This document shows positions 1-5,725 of a DNA stretch of 5,759 bases, in pieces. Location of the stretch: NCBI GenBank assembly GCA_002455755.1, contig DKLL01000102.1, forward strand, positions 3,950-9,708. Reading direction: 5' to 3'. Each line of letters starts with the position of its first letter. Position 1 is the first letter of the stretch. A program made the position numbers and the translations under genes. Under the pieces are notes generated by a model. That model was not told the origin of the DNA. It was given only the letters and a program-made list of their open reading frames with translations, and searched no databases. This DNA comes from Acinetobacter sp. UBA6641 (GTDB taxonomy: Bacteria; Pseudomonadota; Gammaproteobacteria; Pseudomonadales; Moraxellaceae).

Positions 1-577
1 GAATCATCTCATCAGTTGCCAGTTGATTCATCCAGCCCATCTGGCAACATCCGAGTTCTAACGCCTGTTCAATGGCTGTATGTTTGATGTCATCTTCAAT
101 CAGTAAGCCACGTTTAAATATCGAATATTGCTGTTTTAAAGCCTGATGGATTTTCAAATCGAAACTGGTGATCACGGCAGTTTGTTCAAAACCGTGTAAT
201 TGTTTTTGTAATTCTAAAACCAGTTTTTCGGCCTCGAACATGGTTGCAACAGCTTTGACTTCAACTTCAATATGCTCAAAGTCATGAATAATGCTGAGGG
301 TCTGGCGGAGCGTCGGGGTAAGCTGCTTTTCCCAGTCCATCCAGATATGCGCCTGATTATAAGTTTCAAGCTGGTGACTGCTTAATTCATAAAGTGGTTG
401 ATCTGTGCCGGTGGTTCTTAAGAAGTTGTCATCGTGCATGATGATGAGTTCACCATCTTTCAGCTGTCGGACATCAAACTCTACCGCCCGAATACCCAGA
501 TCATGAATATATTGAAAGCCACCGAGGGTATTTTCCGGGGCTTCACCACGTGCACCGCGATGTCCGATGATTCGCAT
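1..577 (-). CDS. Glycerophosphodiester phosphodiesterase, C-terminus cut by window edge
   Basis: Metal-dependent enzyme that hydrolyses glycerophosphodiesters (deacylated phospholipid head groups) to glycerol-3-phosphate and an alcohol. The frame is open from the ATG at 577 to the left edge and gives 192 residues; the family usually has about 240, so roughly 50 C-terminal residues lie outside. Visible GDPD landmarks are H6-R-G with H6 as a catalytic His, P14-E-N-T, E33-F-D35 (metal ligands), K40-D-G, M47-H48-D with H48 as the second catalytic His, and V105-E106-V-K, the usual internal metal-binding Glu strand. No signal peptide is seen, so a cytoplasmic UgpQ-like form is likely. The start is supported by AAGGA six bases upstream and by the HRG motif being expected near the N-terminus. 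Substrate and subclass cannot be told. It lies downstream of the adenosyltransferase gene on the same strand but 276 bp away, so co-transcription is uncertain. Confidence 0.9.
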   Translation of the reverse strand, partial: MRIIGHRGARGEAPENTLGGFQYIHDLGIRAVEFDVRQLKDGELIIMHDDNFLRTTGTDQPLYELSSHQLETYNQAHIWMDWEKQLTPTLRQTLSIIHDFEHIEVEVKAVATMFEAEKLVLELQKQLHGFEQTAVITSFDLKIHQALKQQYSIFKRGLLIEDDIKHTAIEQALELGCCQMGWMNQLATDEMI

Positions 578-611
578 CTTTGATCCTTTTATGGAAATTT
601 TATATTTTCAT

Positions 612-628
612 AACGGTGTCTTACCGTT
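612..628 (-). other. Small hairpin in the leader of the phosphodiesterase gene
   Basis: AACGGT and ACCGTT form a 6-bp stem with a 5-base loop, about 35 bases before the phosphodiesterase start. No T-tract follows on the minus strand, so it is not a normal terminator. It could be a leader structure or an operator, or it could be chance. No convincing promoter was found around it. Confidence 0.3.
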
Positions 629-647
629 TATTCATCCAATGTGAGGA

Positions 648-678
648 GCTCATTGTTTCACTTTTTTAAAAAATGAGC
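648..678 (-). other. Stem-loop with an AT-palindrome core
   Basis: GCTCATT (648-654) pairs with AATGAGC (672-678). The interval holds most of a T6A6 palindrome (662-673). It lies 70-100 bases upstream of the phosphodiesterase start. The A/T tract could act as an upstream promoter element, but no matching -35/-10 pair was found, so the function is open. Confidence 0.3.
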
Positions 679-837
679 GACAACGTAGCGCAAGAAAAAC
701 TTTACCATTCACAAAACCTGTTTAATAGTAGCAATTTATTCATTGTTTCGCAGAAACTTTATGGATCAAATTTCAGTCAGGTTGTGAATGGTACTTATCA
801 TGAAGCAAAGACCATGACCTTAATCAAAAATCAGTAA
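673..837 (+). CDS. Doubtful small ORF, 54 residues, unrecognised
   Basis: A plus-strand frame runs from ATG 673 to TAA 837 in the gap between two minus-strand genes. The product starts MSDNVAQEKLYHSQNLF and ends MTLIKNQ. It has no membrane segment, no signal peptide, no cysteines and no motif I can name. The codons resemble those of the neighbouring genes. Against it: there is no ribosome binding site near the ATG (the nearest AGGAG is 24 bases upstream), a stop lies two codons before the start, no clear promoter is seen, and an inverted repeat (703-793) runs through it. By a rough estimate, an open run of this length has a few percent chance per frame at this base composition. It may be a real small gene, a remnant, or noise. 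Confidence 0.25.
   Translation: MSDNVAQEKLYHSQNLFNSSNLFIVSQKLYGSNFSQVVNGTYHEAKTMTLIKNQ
703..793. repeat. Long inverted repeat between the phosphodiesterase and adenosyltransferase genes
   Basis: TACCATTCACAA at 703-714 has an exact inverted copy, TTGTGAATGGTA, at 782-793. The arms extend through CCTG/CAGG (717-720, 778-781) if two A's bulge out, giving 16 base pairs around a 57-base middle. The middle holds a second small palindrome, GTTTC-GCA-GAAAC (745-757). Read on the minus strand, the second arm is followed by the T-rich stretch AAAGTTTTTCTT, so the structure could act as a poor terminator or a processing site for the adenosyltransferase transcript. It could also be a decayed mobile repeat. 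The role is unknown. Confidence 0.5.
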
Positions 838-853
838 ATCATTTGCATTGAGT

Positions 854-1432
854 TTAGATCGTCTCATTAATATTTTTTTGCCACAGTACTTCAGATCCGC
901 CTTCAGCACGTTGCAAGGTACGAGATGCCACAAATAACCAGTCAGAAAGACGGTTTAAAAGTTGCAATGACGTTGCCTGAATATTTTGATCACGAGTATG
1001 TACCGTCATCAGGCTACGTTCAGCACGGCGACATACCGAACGTGCTTGATGTGCATAACTACAAGCTAAAGTTCCGGCCGGTAAAATGAAGTCTTTCAGC
1101 ATGGGTAAAGCTTCATTCATCCGGTCAATTTCATTTTCCAGAAATTCAACTGAAACCGGTAAGACCATGTTGTAGTTCGGAATGCAGACTTCACCGCCCA
1201 AGTCAAACAGCCAGTGTTGAATCAGGCTTAAAGATTTATCCCAAACGGCTTTATCTTCAATTGAACTGATGGCAATTTGTGAACGTAAAATACCGATACA
1301 AGAGTTGAGTTCATCGACATCACCTAAAGCGGCAATGCGCAAGTCATCTTTGGCTACACGTGAACCGTCGCCTAGTCCAGTTGTACCGGAGTCGCCGGTG
1401 CGGGTATAAATTTTACTTAAACGGTGGCCCAT
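854..1432 (-). CDS. ATP:cob(I)alamin adenosyltransferase, PduO type
   Basis: Transfers the 5'-deoxyadenosyl group of ATP to cob(I)alamin (or cobinamide), giving adenosylcobalamin; cytoplasmic, usually a trimer. At 192 residues it has the family's single-domain length. Visible signatures are T10-R-T-G-D14 and G-T-T-G-L near the N-terminus (ATP site), R25-V-A-K, G37-D-V-D-E-L-N-S44, L117-P-A-G, R131-x-x-C-R-R-A-E-R139 and L159-N-R-L-S-D-W-L-F-V-A-S-R171. This is the PduO fold, not the unrelated CobA/BtuR or EutT types. The start ATG has AGGAC five bases upstream. The gene lies 100 bp behind the B12 receptor gene on the same strand, which fits a corrinoid salvage unit. A rho-independent terminator ends only 22 bases before its start codon, so expression should depend on read-through or on an unseen promoter. 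Near the C-terminus there is a run of seven A's, which could only affect the last few residues. Confidence 0.93.
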   Translation of the reverse strand: MGHRLSKIYTRTGDSGTTGLGDGSRVAKDDLRIAALGDVDELNSCIGILRSQIAISSIEDKAVWDKSLSLIQHWLFDLGGEVCIPNYNMVLPVSVEFLENEIDRMNEALPMLKDFILPAGTLACSYAHQARSVCRRAERSLMTVHTRDQNIQATSLQLLNRLSDWLFVASRTLQRAEGGSEVLWQKNINETI

Positions 1433-1454
1433 AATTTGTCCTGTCTAAAGAATG

Positions 1455-1487
1455 AAAAAAAGGATAATGCCGATCAAAACATTATCC
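1455..1487 (-). terminator. Rho-independent terminator after the B12 receptor gene
   Basis: On the minus strand GGATAATG (1487-1480) pairs perfectly with CATTATCC (1469-1462) around a 10-base loop, and seven T's follow at once (1461-1455). It begins 45 bases after the receptor stop codon. The T-tract ends 22 bases before the adenosyltransferase ATG, and that gap holds the ribosome binding site, so the terminator sits almost on the leader of the next gene and may act as an attenuator between the two. Confidence 0.85.
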
Positions 1488-1532
1488 ATAAACTGCGCTG
1501 TTTTAAATTGTTTTTTGAGTCTTTAAATTAAA

Positions 1533-3398
1533 TTAATAACGGAAAGTAACTCCTACAGAGGTTTGACGTCCCCCGTTAACATACCAACCATCGCCAAAGT
1601 TATCAGCTGTTCTATATTCTACATCGCCCATATTTTCAATGTTGCTAAACACTTTAATATTAGGATTGATATTCCAGTACATGTTTAAATCAACGGTTGC
1701 ATAACCAGGAGCTTTAACTTTATTGGCAGTATCTGCATAAATATCTGATCGTGCAATAAGTGAAGCACTGATTCCGTAAATCGAATTTTCAAGTCCAGTC
1801 GTTAAAGTGAGAGTTTGTTTAGGCTTATATGCAATTCTCAGATCAGTCTTTTTATCTTTTGAATCAGCATAGGCATATTCTGTGGTCAGAAATAAGTCAT
1901 CTTTTTCCCATTTAAGACCAAGCTCACCGCCATTAATTTCAGCTTTATCGATGTTGATATACGTTGAGTTAGGGCTTGAGTATTTATAGCTGATTAAATT
2001 TTTTACTTCAGTATGGTAAGCAGATAAAAAGGCATTTAGGTTTTGCCCAATTCTTTGATCTACACCAATTTCATAGGAAATACTTTCTTCTGGTTTTAGA
2101 TCAGGATTACCATAGGTATTTCCATACGACTTTTCTGAAAAATAATAGAGTTCTGTTAGGGATGGTGCTTTAAAAGCTGATCCGATATTGGCATAAATAC
2201 TTGTTTCGGGTAATACTTGATAACGAACAGCTCCTTGACCGATTGTATGTGTACCGAACAGTTCATTATCTTCAGTACGAACACCAACCTGAGTATTTAG
2301 CTTATCTGTCTTATACTGATGTTGAACATAATAACCGGTAGAATCGATACTTTGCTTTTTATCTTTTACATCATTACTTTTAAAATCTGATTTTAGATAA
2401 GTTACACCTGCGAGTAAATTATTCTTAGAGTCTATATTCCAGTTTAAGTTTAGATCACCTTCATTGTTTTCTGTATCAAAATGGTCTGGATCACTATCTT
2501 TTACTTGTTGGTTATCAATAAAGTTTGAATAACGTGCAGATAATGTAAGGTTCTCAGTAACACCATATTGAATGCTTGAATTAATCAGGCGATTCTCAAA
2601 TATACGCTCTGCATTATTTTTGCTGGTCATGTAATTGTAGAATTGACTCAGCCCTTCATTCTGACTGATTGACAGGTCAGTTTTAATGTTCTTTTTATTG
2701 TCGTAACCTACTTTTGCACTGTAACCTTTCTGATCGTAAGCAGCTTTTTGATCTTTGCTTTGATTATCTAGTACTCGTGTTCCATCACTTTCTAGACGTT
2801 GTCCTCTAATTTGTGCATAAAAACCATCTTGAATAAGGTCAGCTCCCGCAATGGCTTTATAGGTATTATTTTCCCCATAGATACCTGTAATAAAACCGCT
2901 ATTTTTTGTTGGAATTGAGGTTATCATTTGAGCCACTCCACCAATTGCATCTGTTCCATATTGTACAGAGGCTGGACCTTTAAGAATTTCTATCTGTTCA
3001 AGATCAGATGAATCAAGAAATGATGGATAAATTGCAGCAAGGTGGTTTTGGCTATTTAGACGAGCGCCATCTTTTAATATGAGAGTGTGATTTGGTCGAG
3101 TTCCACGAATTGAAATTTCCGTGATCTGACCTATTCCACCACTTTGTTTGACAAAAACAGAAGGATCACGTTGAATTAAATCTGATAAGTTAAGAGCTGG
3201 ATTTTTTTCGATTTCACTTTTTGAAATCACAGTAATACGTGCTGGTACGTCTTTAACCTTTTCTTCAGAACGTGTTGCTGTTACAACCAATGTGTCTAAA
3301 GATGCATTAACACTGTCTTGTGCAGATGCTGTTGCGGAGAAACCCATCGCAATAGCGATTGCGCCCACTAAGGCTGTAGTCTGAAATTTAATCGTCAT
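1533..3398 (-). CDS. btuB: TonB-dependent outer-membrane receptor, vitamin B12 (BtuB) type
   Basis: Outer-membrane beta-barrel that takes up corrinoids using energy from TonB-ExbBD. The 621 residues start with a signal peptide: basic N-terminus, hydrophobic run about 9-20, probable cleavage after ASA26. The TonB box is D35-T-L-V-V-T-A41. The plug domain spans about 48-165 (V51-P-A-R-I-T-V-I, S96-I-R-G-T, L138-L-K-G-P-A-S-V-Q-Y-G region, A151-I-G-G-V). The barrel carries the family signatures G406-S-A-F-K-A-P-S-L-T-E-L-Y418, N431-P-D-L-K-P-E-E-S439 and I587-E-N-M-G-D-V-E-Y595. The chain ends in an aromatic residue (F619-R-Y621), as outer-membrane barrels do. Receptor sequence alone would not fix the substrate, but the cobalamin riboswitch in its leader and the adenosyltransferase behind it point firmly to B12. 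GGAG lies eight bases before the ATG. Sampled stretches of the gene are clearly more AT-rich than the flanking genes. Confidence 0.93.
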   Translation of the reverse strand: MTIKFQTTALVGAIAIAMGFSATASAQDSVNASLDTLVVTATRSEEKVKDVPARITVISKSEIEKNPALNLSDLIQRDPSVFVKQSGGIGQITEISIRGTRPNHTLILKDGARLNSQNHLAAIYPSFLDSSDLEQIEILKGPASVQYGTDAIGGVAQMITSIPTKNSGFITGIYGENNTYKAIAGADLIQDGFYAQIRGQRLESDGTRVLDNQSKDQKAAYDQKGYSAKVGYDNKKNIKTDLSISQNEGLSQFYNYMTSKNNAERIFENRLINSSIQYGVTENLTLSARYSNFIDNQQVKDSDPDHFDTENNEGDLNLNWNIDSKNNLLAGVTYLKSDFKSNDVKDKKQSIDSTGYYVQHQYKTDKLNTQVGVRTEDNELFGTHTIGQGAVRYQVLPETSIYANIGSAFKAPSLTELYYFSEKSYGNTYGNPDLKPEESISYEIGVDQRIGQNLNAFLSAYHTEVKNLISYKYSSPNSTYINIDKAEINGGELGLKWEKDDLFLTTEYAYADSKDKKTDLRIAYKPKQTLTLTTGLENSIYGISASLIARSDIYADTANKVKAPGYATVDLNMYWNINPNIKVFSNIENMGDVEYRTADNFGDGWYVNGGRQTSVGVTFRY

Positions 3399-3406
3399 GA
3401 TTTAAG

Positions 3407-3432
3407 CTCCATACATTCACCCCCCGTGAATG
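3407..3432 (-). promoter_or_regulatory. Riboswitch expression platform: G-loop hairpin beside the receptor ribosome binding site
   Basis: Read on the minus strand, CATTCAC (3432-3426) pairs with GTGAATG (3420-3414) in a perfect 7-bp stem whose loop is five G's (3425-3421). The Shine-Dalgarno GGAG (3410-3407) starts three bases after the stem and lies eight bases before the ATG. No T-tract follows, so control is more likely at translation than by termination. In known cobalamin riboswitches a hairpin after the B12 box makes a kissing-loop contact with the ligand-bound core and blocks ribosome binding; this hairpin is in the right place for that. The precise loop partner is an inference. Confidence 0.6.
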
Positions 3433-3447
3433 ATTGAGTTAAATGGC

Positions 3448-3631
3448 GCAATAAGCAGGTCTCCGGACTTAAATATAAATATTGCGAACAATATTGGTAT
3501 ATCCATCTTCCCACACGAGTGCAGTGATGTAAGTGCAAACACTTATAAAGATATACGTTTCGTTTTACCGTTGCGGGGGCAGTGTTGGACTCTCACCAAC
3601 TTCCCTAAAGCATAGTGCTTAGACTTATTGC
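3448..3631 (-). promoter_or_regulatory. Cobalamin riboswitch aptamer
   Basis: The minus strand carries the full cobalamin aptamer, closed by a perfect 8-bp P1 stem: GCAATAAG (3631-3624) with CTTATTGC (3455-3448). In order: a P2 hairpin built on AAGCA-CTA-TGCTT, then GGGAA, a P3 stem GTTGG/CCAAC (read before the core), the core GCCCCCGCAACGG (3580-3568), a peripheral arm GTATATC/GATATAC holding a small AAGTG-TTTG-CACTT hairpin, a 7-bp hairpin with a TTCG tetraloop (AATATTG/CAATATT), and the B12 box AGTCCGGAGACCTGC (3469-3455), which matches the published consensus AGYCMGGAGACCKGC at every position. The long peripheral arms suggest the adenosylcobalamin-binding class. Cobalamin is expected to repress the receptor gene and, through read-through, possibly the adenosyltransferase gene. 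Confidence 0.95.
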
Positions 3632-3641
3632 ATTTGGGCGA

Positions 3642-3680
3642 AGTATAAGGTTTGTATGTGAATTAAACAATCTATGTCAA
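3642..3680 (-). promoter_or_regulatory. Candidate promoter for the riboswitch and B12 receptor transcript
   Basis: Two sigma70-like pairs overlap on the minus strand. One is TTGTTT (3670-3665), 17 bases, then TATACT (3647-3642). The other has a perfect -35 TTGACA (3680-3675) with a weaker -10, ATACAA or TACAAA, 17-18 bases away (3657-3651). Either would start transcription just ahead of the P1 stem at 3631, as expected for a riboswitch leader. Confidence 0.6.
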
Positions 3681-3699
3681 TATTATTCCGGATGAACTT

Positions 3700-3728
3700 T
3701 ACTCAAGCTTTTAAAATTGCATTACAAT
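3700..3728 (+). promoter_or_regulatory. Weak candidate promoter for trpF-trpB
   Basis: A good -10, TACAAT (3723-3728), has only a poor -35, TACTCA (3700-3705), 17 bases upstream. It is the best match in the 168-bp divergent gap. A rival, TTACAA (3722-3727) with TATAGA 17 bases further on, is no better. No trp leader peptide or attenuator was found. It fires away from the receptor promoter some 20 bases to the left. Confidence 0.35.
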
Positions 3729-3799
3729 GATTCGCCCCCATATTTATAGACTGACTATGAATCGGGCAAAGATTAAGCCAAAAAAATAGAGCGAAGTGT

Positions 3800-4441
3800 A
3801 TGCGAACCCGTGCCAAAATTTGCGGAATCACACGAATAGAAGATATACATTCCGTTGTGAATGCCGGAGCAGATGCGATTGGTTTTGTGTTTTTTCCACC
3901 CAGTCCACGCAGTGTGACCCAAGAGCAAGCGAAAGAACTGATTCAGCATGTACCTGCCTACGTGCAGACTGTGGGCTTGTTTGTGAATGTATCGCTTGAT
4001 GAAATTGCGCAAATTCTAAAACAGGCGCCAGTCGATATTTTGCAGTTCCATGGGGATGAAACACCTGAACAATGTCAGCAGATTTCCAATCGGGTCGGTC
4101 GCCGCTGGTATAAAGCGATCCAAGTAAAACCTGAGATAGATGTCATCAATACTATAAGAAGCTACCAGGATGCAGGTGCAAGCGCAGTATTATTAGATGC
4201 CTGGCATCCGGAACTGAAAGGTGGAACCGGGCACAGCTTTGACTGGTCAAAATTCCCCAAACTCGATATTCCCTTAATTTTGGCGGGTGGATTAAAGCCT
4301 GACAATATTGAAGACGCTATAAAGACGACCAATGCTTATGCAGTAGATGTCAGCGGAGGCGTAGAATCCGCTAAAGGTATCAAAGACCAACAACTCATTG
4401 AACAGTTTATGCAAGGAGTCCAACGTGGATCAGCAAAATAA
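3800..4441 (+). CDS. trpF: Phosphoribosylanthranilate isomerase
   Basis: Catalyses the Amadori rearrangement of N-(5'-phosphoribosyl)anthranilate to the carboxyphenylamino-deoxyribulose phosphate, the third step from chorismate to tryptophan; cytoplasmic TIM barrel. All 213 residues fit a stand-alone TrpF, not the TrpC-TrpF fusion of enteric bacteria. Visible signatures are K6-I-C8-G-I-T with C8 as the catalytic acid/base, G28-F-V-F-F-P-P-S-P-R37, V78-D-I-L-Q-F-H-G-D-E87, L131-L-D133-A with D133 the catalytic Asp, and the phosphate-binding loops G141-G-T-G-H, L161-A-G-G-L and V182-D-V-S-G-G-V-E-S190. The ATG fits the N-terminus of the family, though its ribosome binding site is weak (GAG about eight bases upstream). 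Its last 17 bases overlap the start of trpB, so the two are probably translationally coupled. Confidence 0.96.
   Translation: MRTRAKICGITRIEDIHSVVNAGADAIGFVFFPPSPRSVTQEQAKELIQHVPAYVQTVGLFVNVSLDEIAQILKQAPVDILQFHGDETPEQCQQISNRVGRRWYKAIQVKPEIDVINTIRSYQDAGASAVLLDAWHPELKGGTGHSFDWSKFPKLDIPLILAGGLKPDNIEDAIKTTNAYAVDVSGGVESAKGIKDQQLIEQFMQGVQRGSAK
4413..4427 (+). promoter_or_regulatory. Ribosome binding site and GTG start of trpB
   Basis: AAGGAG (4413-4418) lies six bases before GTG (4425-4427), inside the end of trpF. This decides the start. The in-frame ATG at 4398 would add nine residues (MNSLCKESN), has no such site, and merely reads trpF sequence in another frame. Confidence 0.85.
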
Positions 4442-5651
4442 GATTGACTATACCCAATTCCCGGATAAACGCGGGCATTTCGGTATCCATGGCGGACGTT
4501 TTGTGTCAGAAACTCTAATGGCAGCATTAGAAGACTTAGAAAAACTTTATTTCCGTATGAAGGATGACCCTAAGTTTCTGGCAGAATTCGACCGTGATCT
4601 AGCCTACTATGTAGGTCGTCCAAGTCCACTTTATTATGCTGAACGATGGTCAAAAGAGTTGGGTGGGGCGCAAATTTACTTAAAACGTGAAGACTTAAAC
4701 CATACAGGCTCGCATAAAATCAACAACACCATTGGTCAGGCACTACTTGCCAAGCTTTCTGGTAAAAAACGGATTATTGCCGAAACGGGTGCGGGTCAGC
4801 ATGGCGTAGCAACAGCAACGATTGCAGCGCGTCTAGGTCTTGAGTGTGTGGTATTCATGGGTGCAGAAGATGTGAAACGTCAAGCCATGAACGTGTACCG
4901 TATGCGCTTGCTGGGTGCGACTGTTGTCCCGGTTGAAAGCGGTTCTAAAACATTAAAAGATGCCATGAATGAAGCCATGTAAGACTGGGTAACCAACGTT
5001 GACTCAACTTACTACGTAATTGGTACAGTGGCAGGTCCCCATCCATATCCGCAACTGGTTCGTGATTTCCAGTCGATTATTGGCCGTGAAGCACGCCGTC
5101 AGATTCAGGAACAGGCTGGCCGTCTTCCAGATGCACTTGTAGCATGTGTCGGTGGTGGTTCAAATGCGATGGGCTTGTTCTATCCTTTCTTGAACGATGA
5201 AGATGTGAAGATGTATGGTGTTGAAGCTGCAGGTTACGGTATTGAAAGCGGCAAGCACTCGGCACCGCTTAATGCAGGTCATGTGGGTGTCCTACATGGT
5301 AACCGTACTTACTTGATGTCAGATGAACAGGGTCAGATCATTGAGACACATTCAATTTCTGCGGGTCTGGATTATCCGGGGGTAGGTCCTGAACACAGTT
5401 TCTTGAAAGATATGCACCGTGTTGAATATGTGCCTATCAATGACCAGGAAGCATTGCAAGGCTTCCGTGACTTAACTCAAGTTGAAGGCATTATTCCGGC
5501 ATTAGAAAGTTCTCATGCAATGGCTTATGTGACTAAACTTGCTCCAACGATGGACAAGGATCAAATCATTATCGCGACGGTTTCAGGCCGGGGTGATAAG
5601 GACTTGATGACTGTTGCGCGTATTGATGGTGTGGAAATGGTTGAGATGTGA
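4425..5651 (+). pseudogene. trpB: Tryptophan synthase beta chain interrupted by an in-frame TAA
   Basis: The beta subunit condenses indole with L-serine to make tryptophan, using pyridoxal phosphate and working with the alpha subunit TrpA. From GTG 4425 to TGA 5651 there are 408 codons, the full family length, with no frame change. Key residues are present: H97-K98 in N92-H-T-G-S-H-K-I-N-N (the PLP lysine), E120 in A119-E-T-G-A-G-Q-H-G (catalytic Glu), G243-G-G-S-N247 (PLP phosphate loop) and S387-G-R-G-D-K-D (ring nitrogen contact). Codon 186 is TAA (4980-4982), just before D187-W, where homologues have Arg (ALRDW in E. coli). Both halves look well conserved, so any damage is recent, or the base call is wrong. 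Neither half should be active alone: residues 1-185 hold the lysine and 187-408 the phosphate loop. The GTG at 5028 could in principle restart translation but has no good ribosome site. trpA is not in the window. Confidence 0.88.
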
Positions 5652-5653
5652 TA

Positions 5654-5724
5654 AACCTCCCCCTAACCCCCTCTTTTTCAAAGAGGGGGGGAGCCCTCCT
5701 TTAATAAAGCAGGGGGGGTGGATT
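5654..5724. repeat. GC-rich double-hairpin palindromic element after trpB
   Basis: Starting three bases after the trpB stop, two hairpins stand side by side. The first is CCCCCTCTTT (5667-5676) with AAAGAGGGGG (5680-5689), ten perfect pairs with a TTC loop. The second is CCCTCCTTT (5694-5702) with AAAGCAGGG (5706-5714), eight pairs and one mismatch. The outer ends, AACCTCCCCCT and AGGGGGGGTGGATT, are also largely complementary, so the whole can fold as a three-armed structure. The C-rich and G-rich runs contrast sharply with the surrounding AT-rich DNA. It resembles the small palindromic repeats scattered between genes in many bacteria, including Acinetobacter. It has no coding capacity. Confidence 0.65.
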
Positions 5725-5725
5725 C

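Noticed and set aside
3201..3208. Run of seven T's in the receptor plug region, considered as a phase-variation tract
   Set aside because: It is short and forms ordinary Lys-Asn codons; tracts known to switch are usually longer.
3430..3615. A 61-codon plus-strand open frame
   Set aside because: It lies antisense to the cobalamin riboswitch; the conserved aptamer fully explains the sequence, and there is no ribosome binding site.
3757..3789. A 10-residue frame (MNRAKIKPKK) before trpF, considered as a trp leader peptide
   Set aside because: It has no tryptophan codons, no ribosome binding site and no attenuator hairpin after it.
3773..4064. Minus- and plus-strand frames overlapping the start of trpF
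   Set aside because: They are shadows of trpF, which has unmistakable catalytic motifs; the shadows show no family features.
4398..4424. Upstream ATG extension of trpB
   Set aside because: The nine extra residues are trpF sequence in another frame. The GTG at 4425 has an ideal ribosome site and fits the family's N-terminus.
4900..5030. A frameshift as the cause of the trpB interruption
   Set aside because: The reading frame is identical before and after the stop, and residues on both sides align codon for codon with the family; only one codon is affected.
5077..5265. Minus-strand frame inside trpB
   Set aside because: It is antisense to well-conserved trpB coding sequence and has low-complexity His/Ser content typical of a shadow frame.
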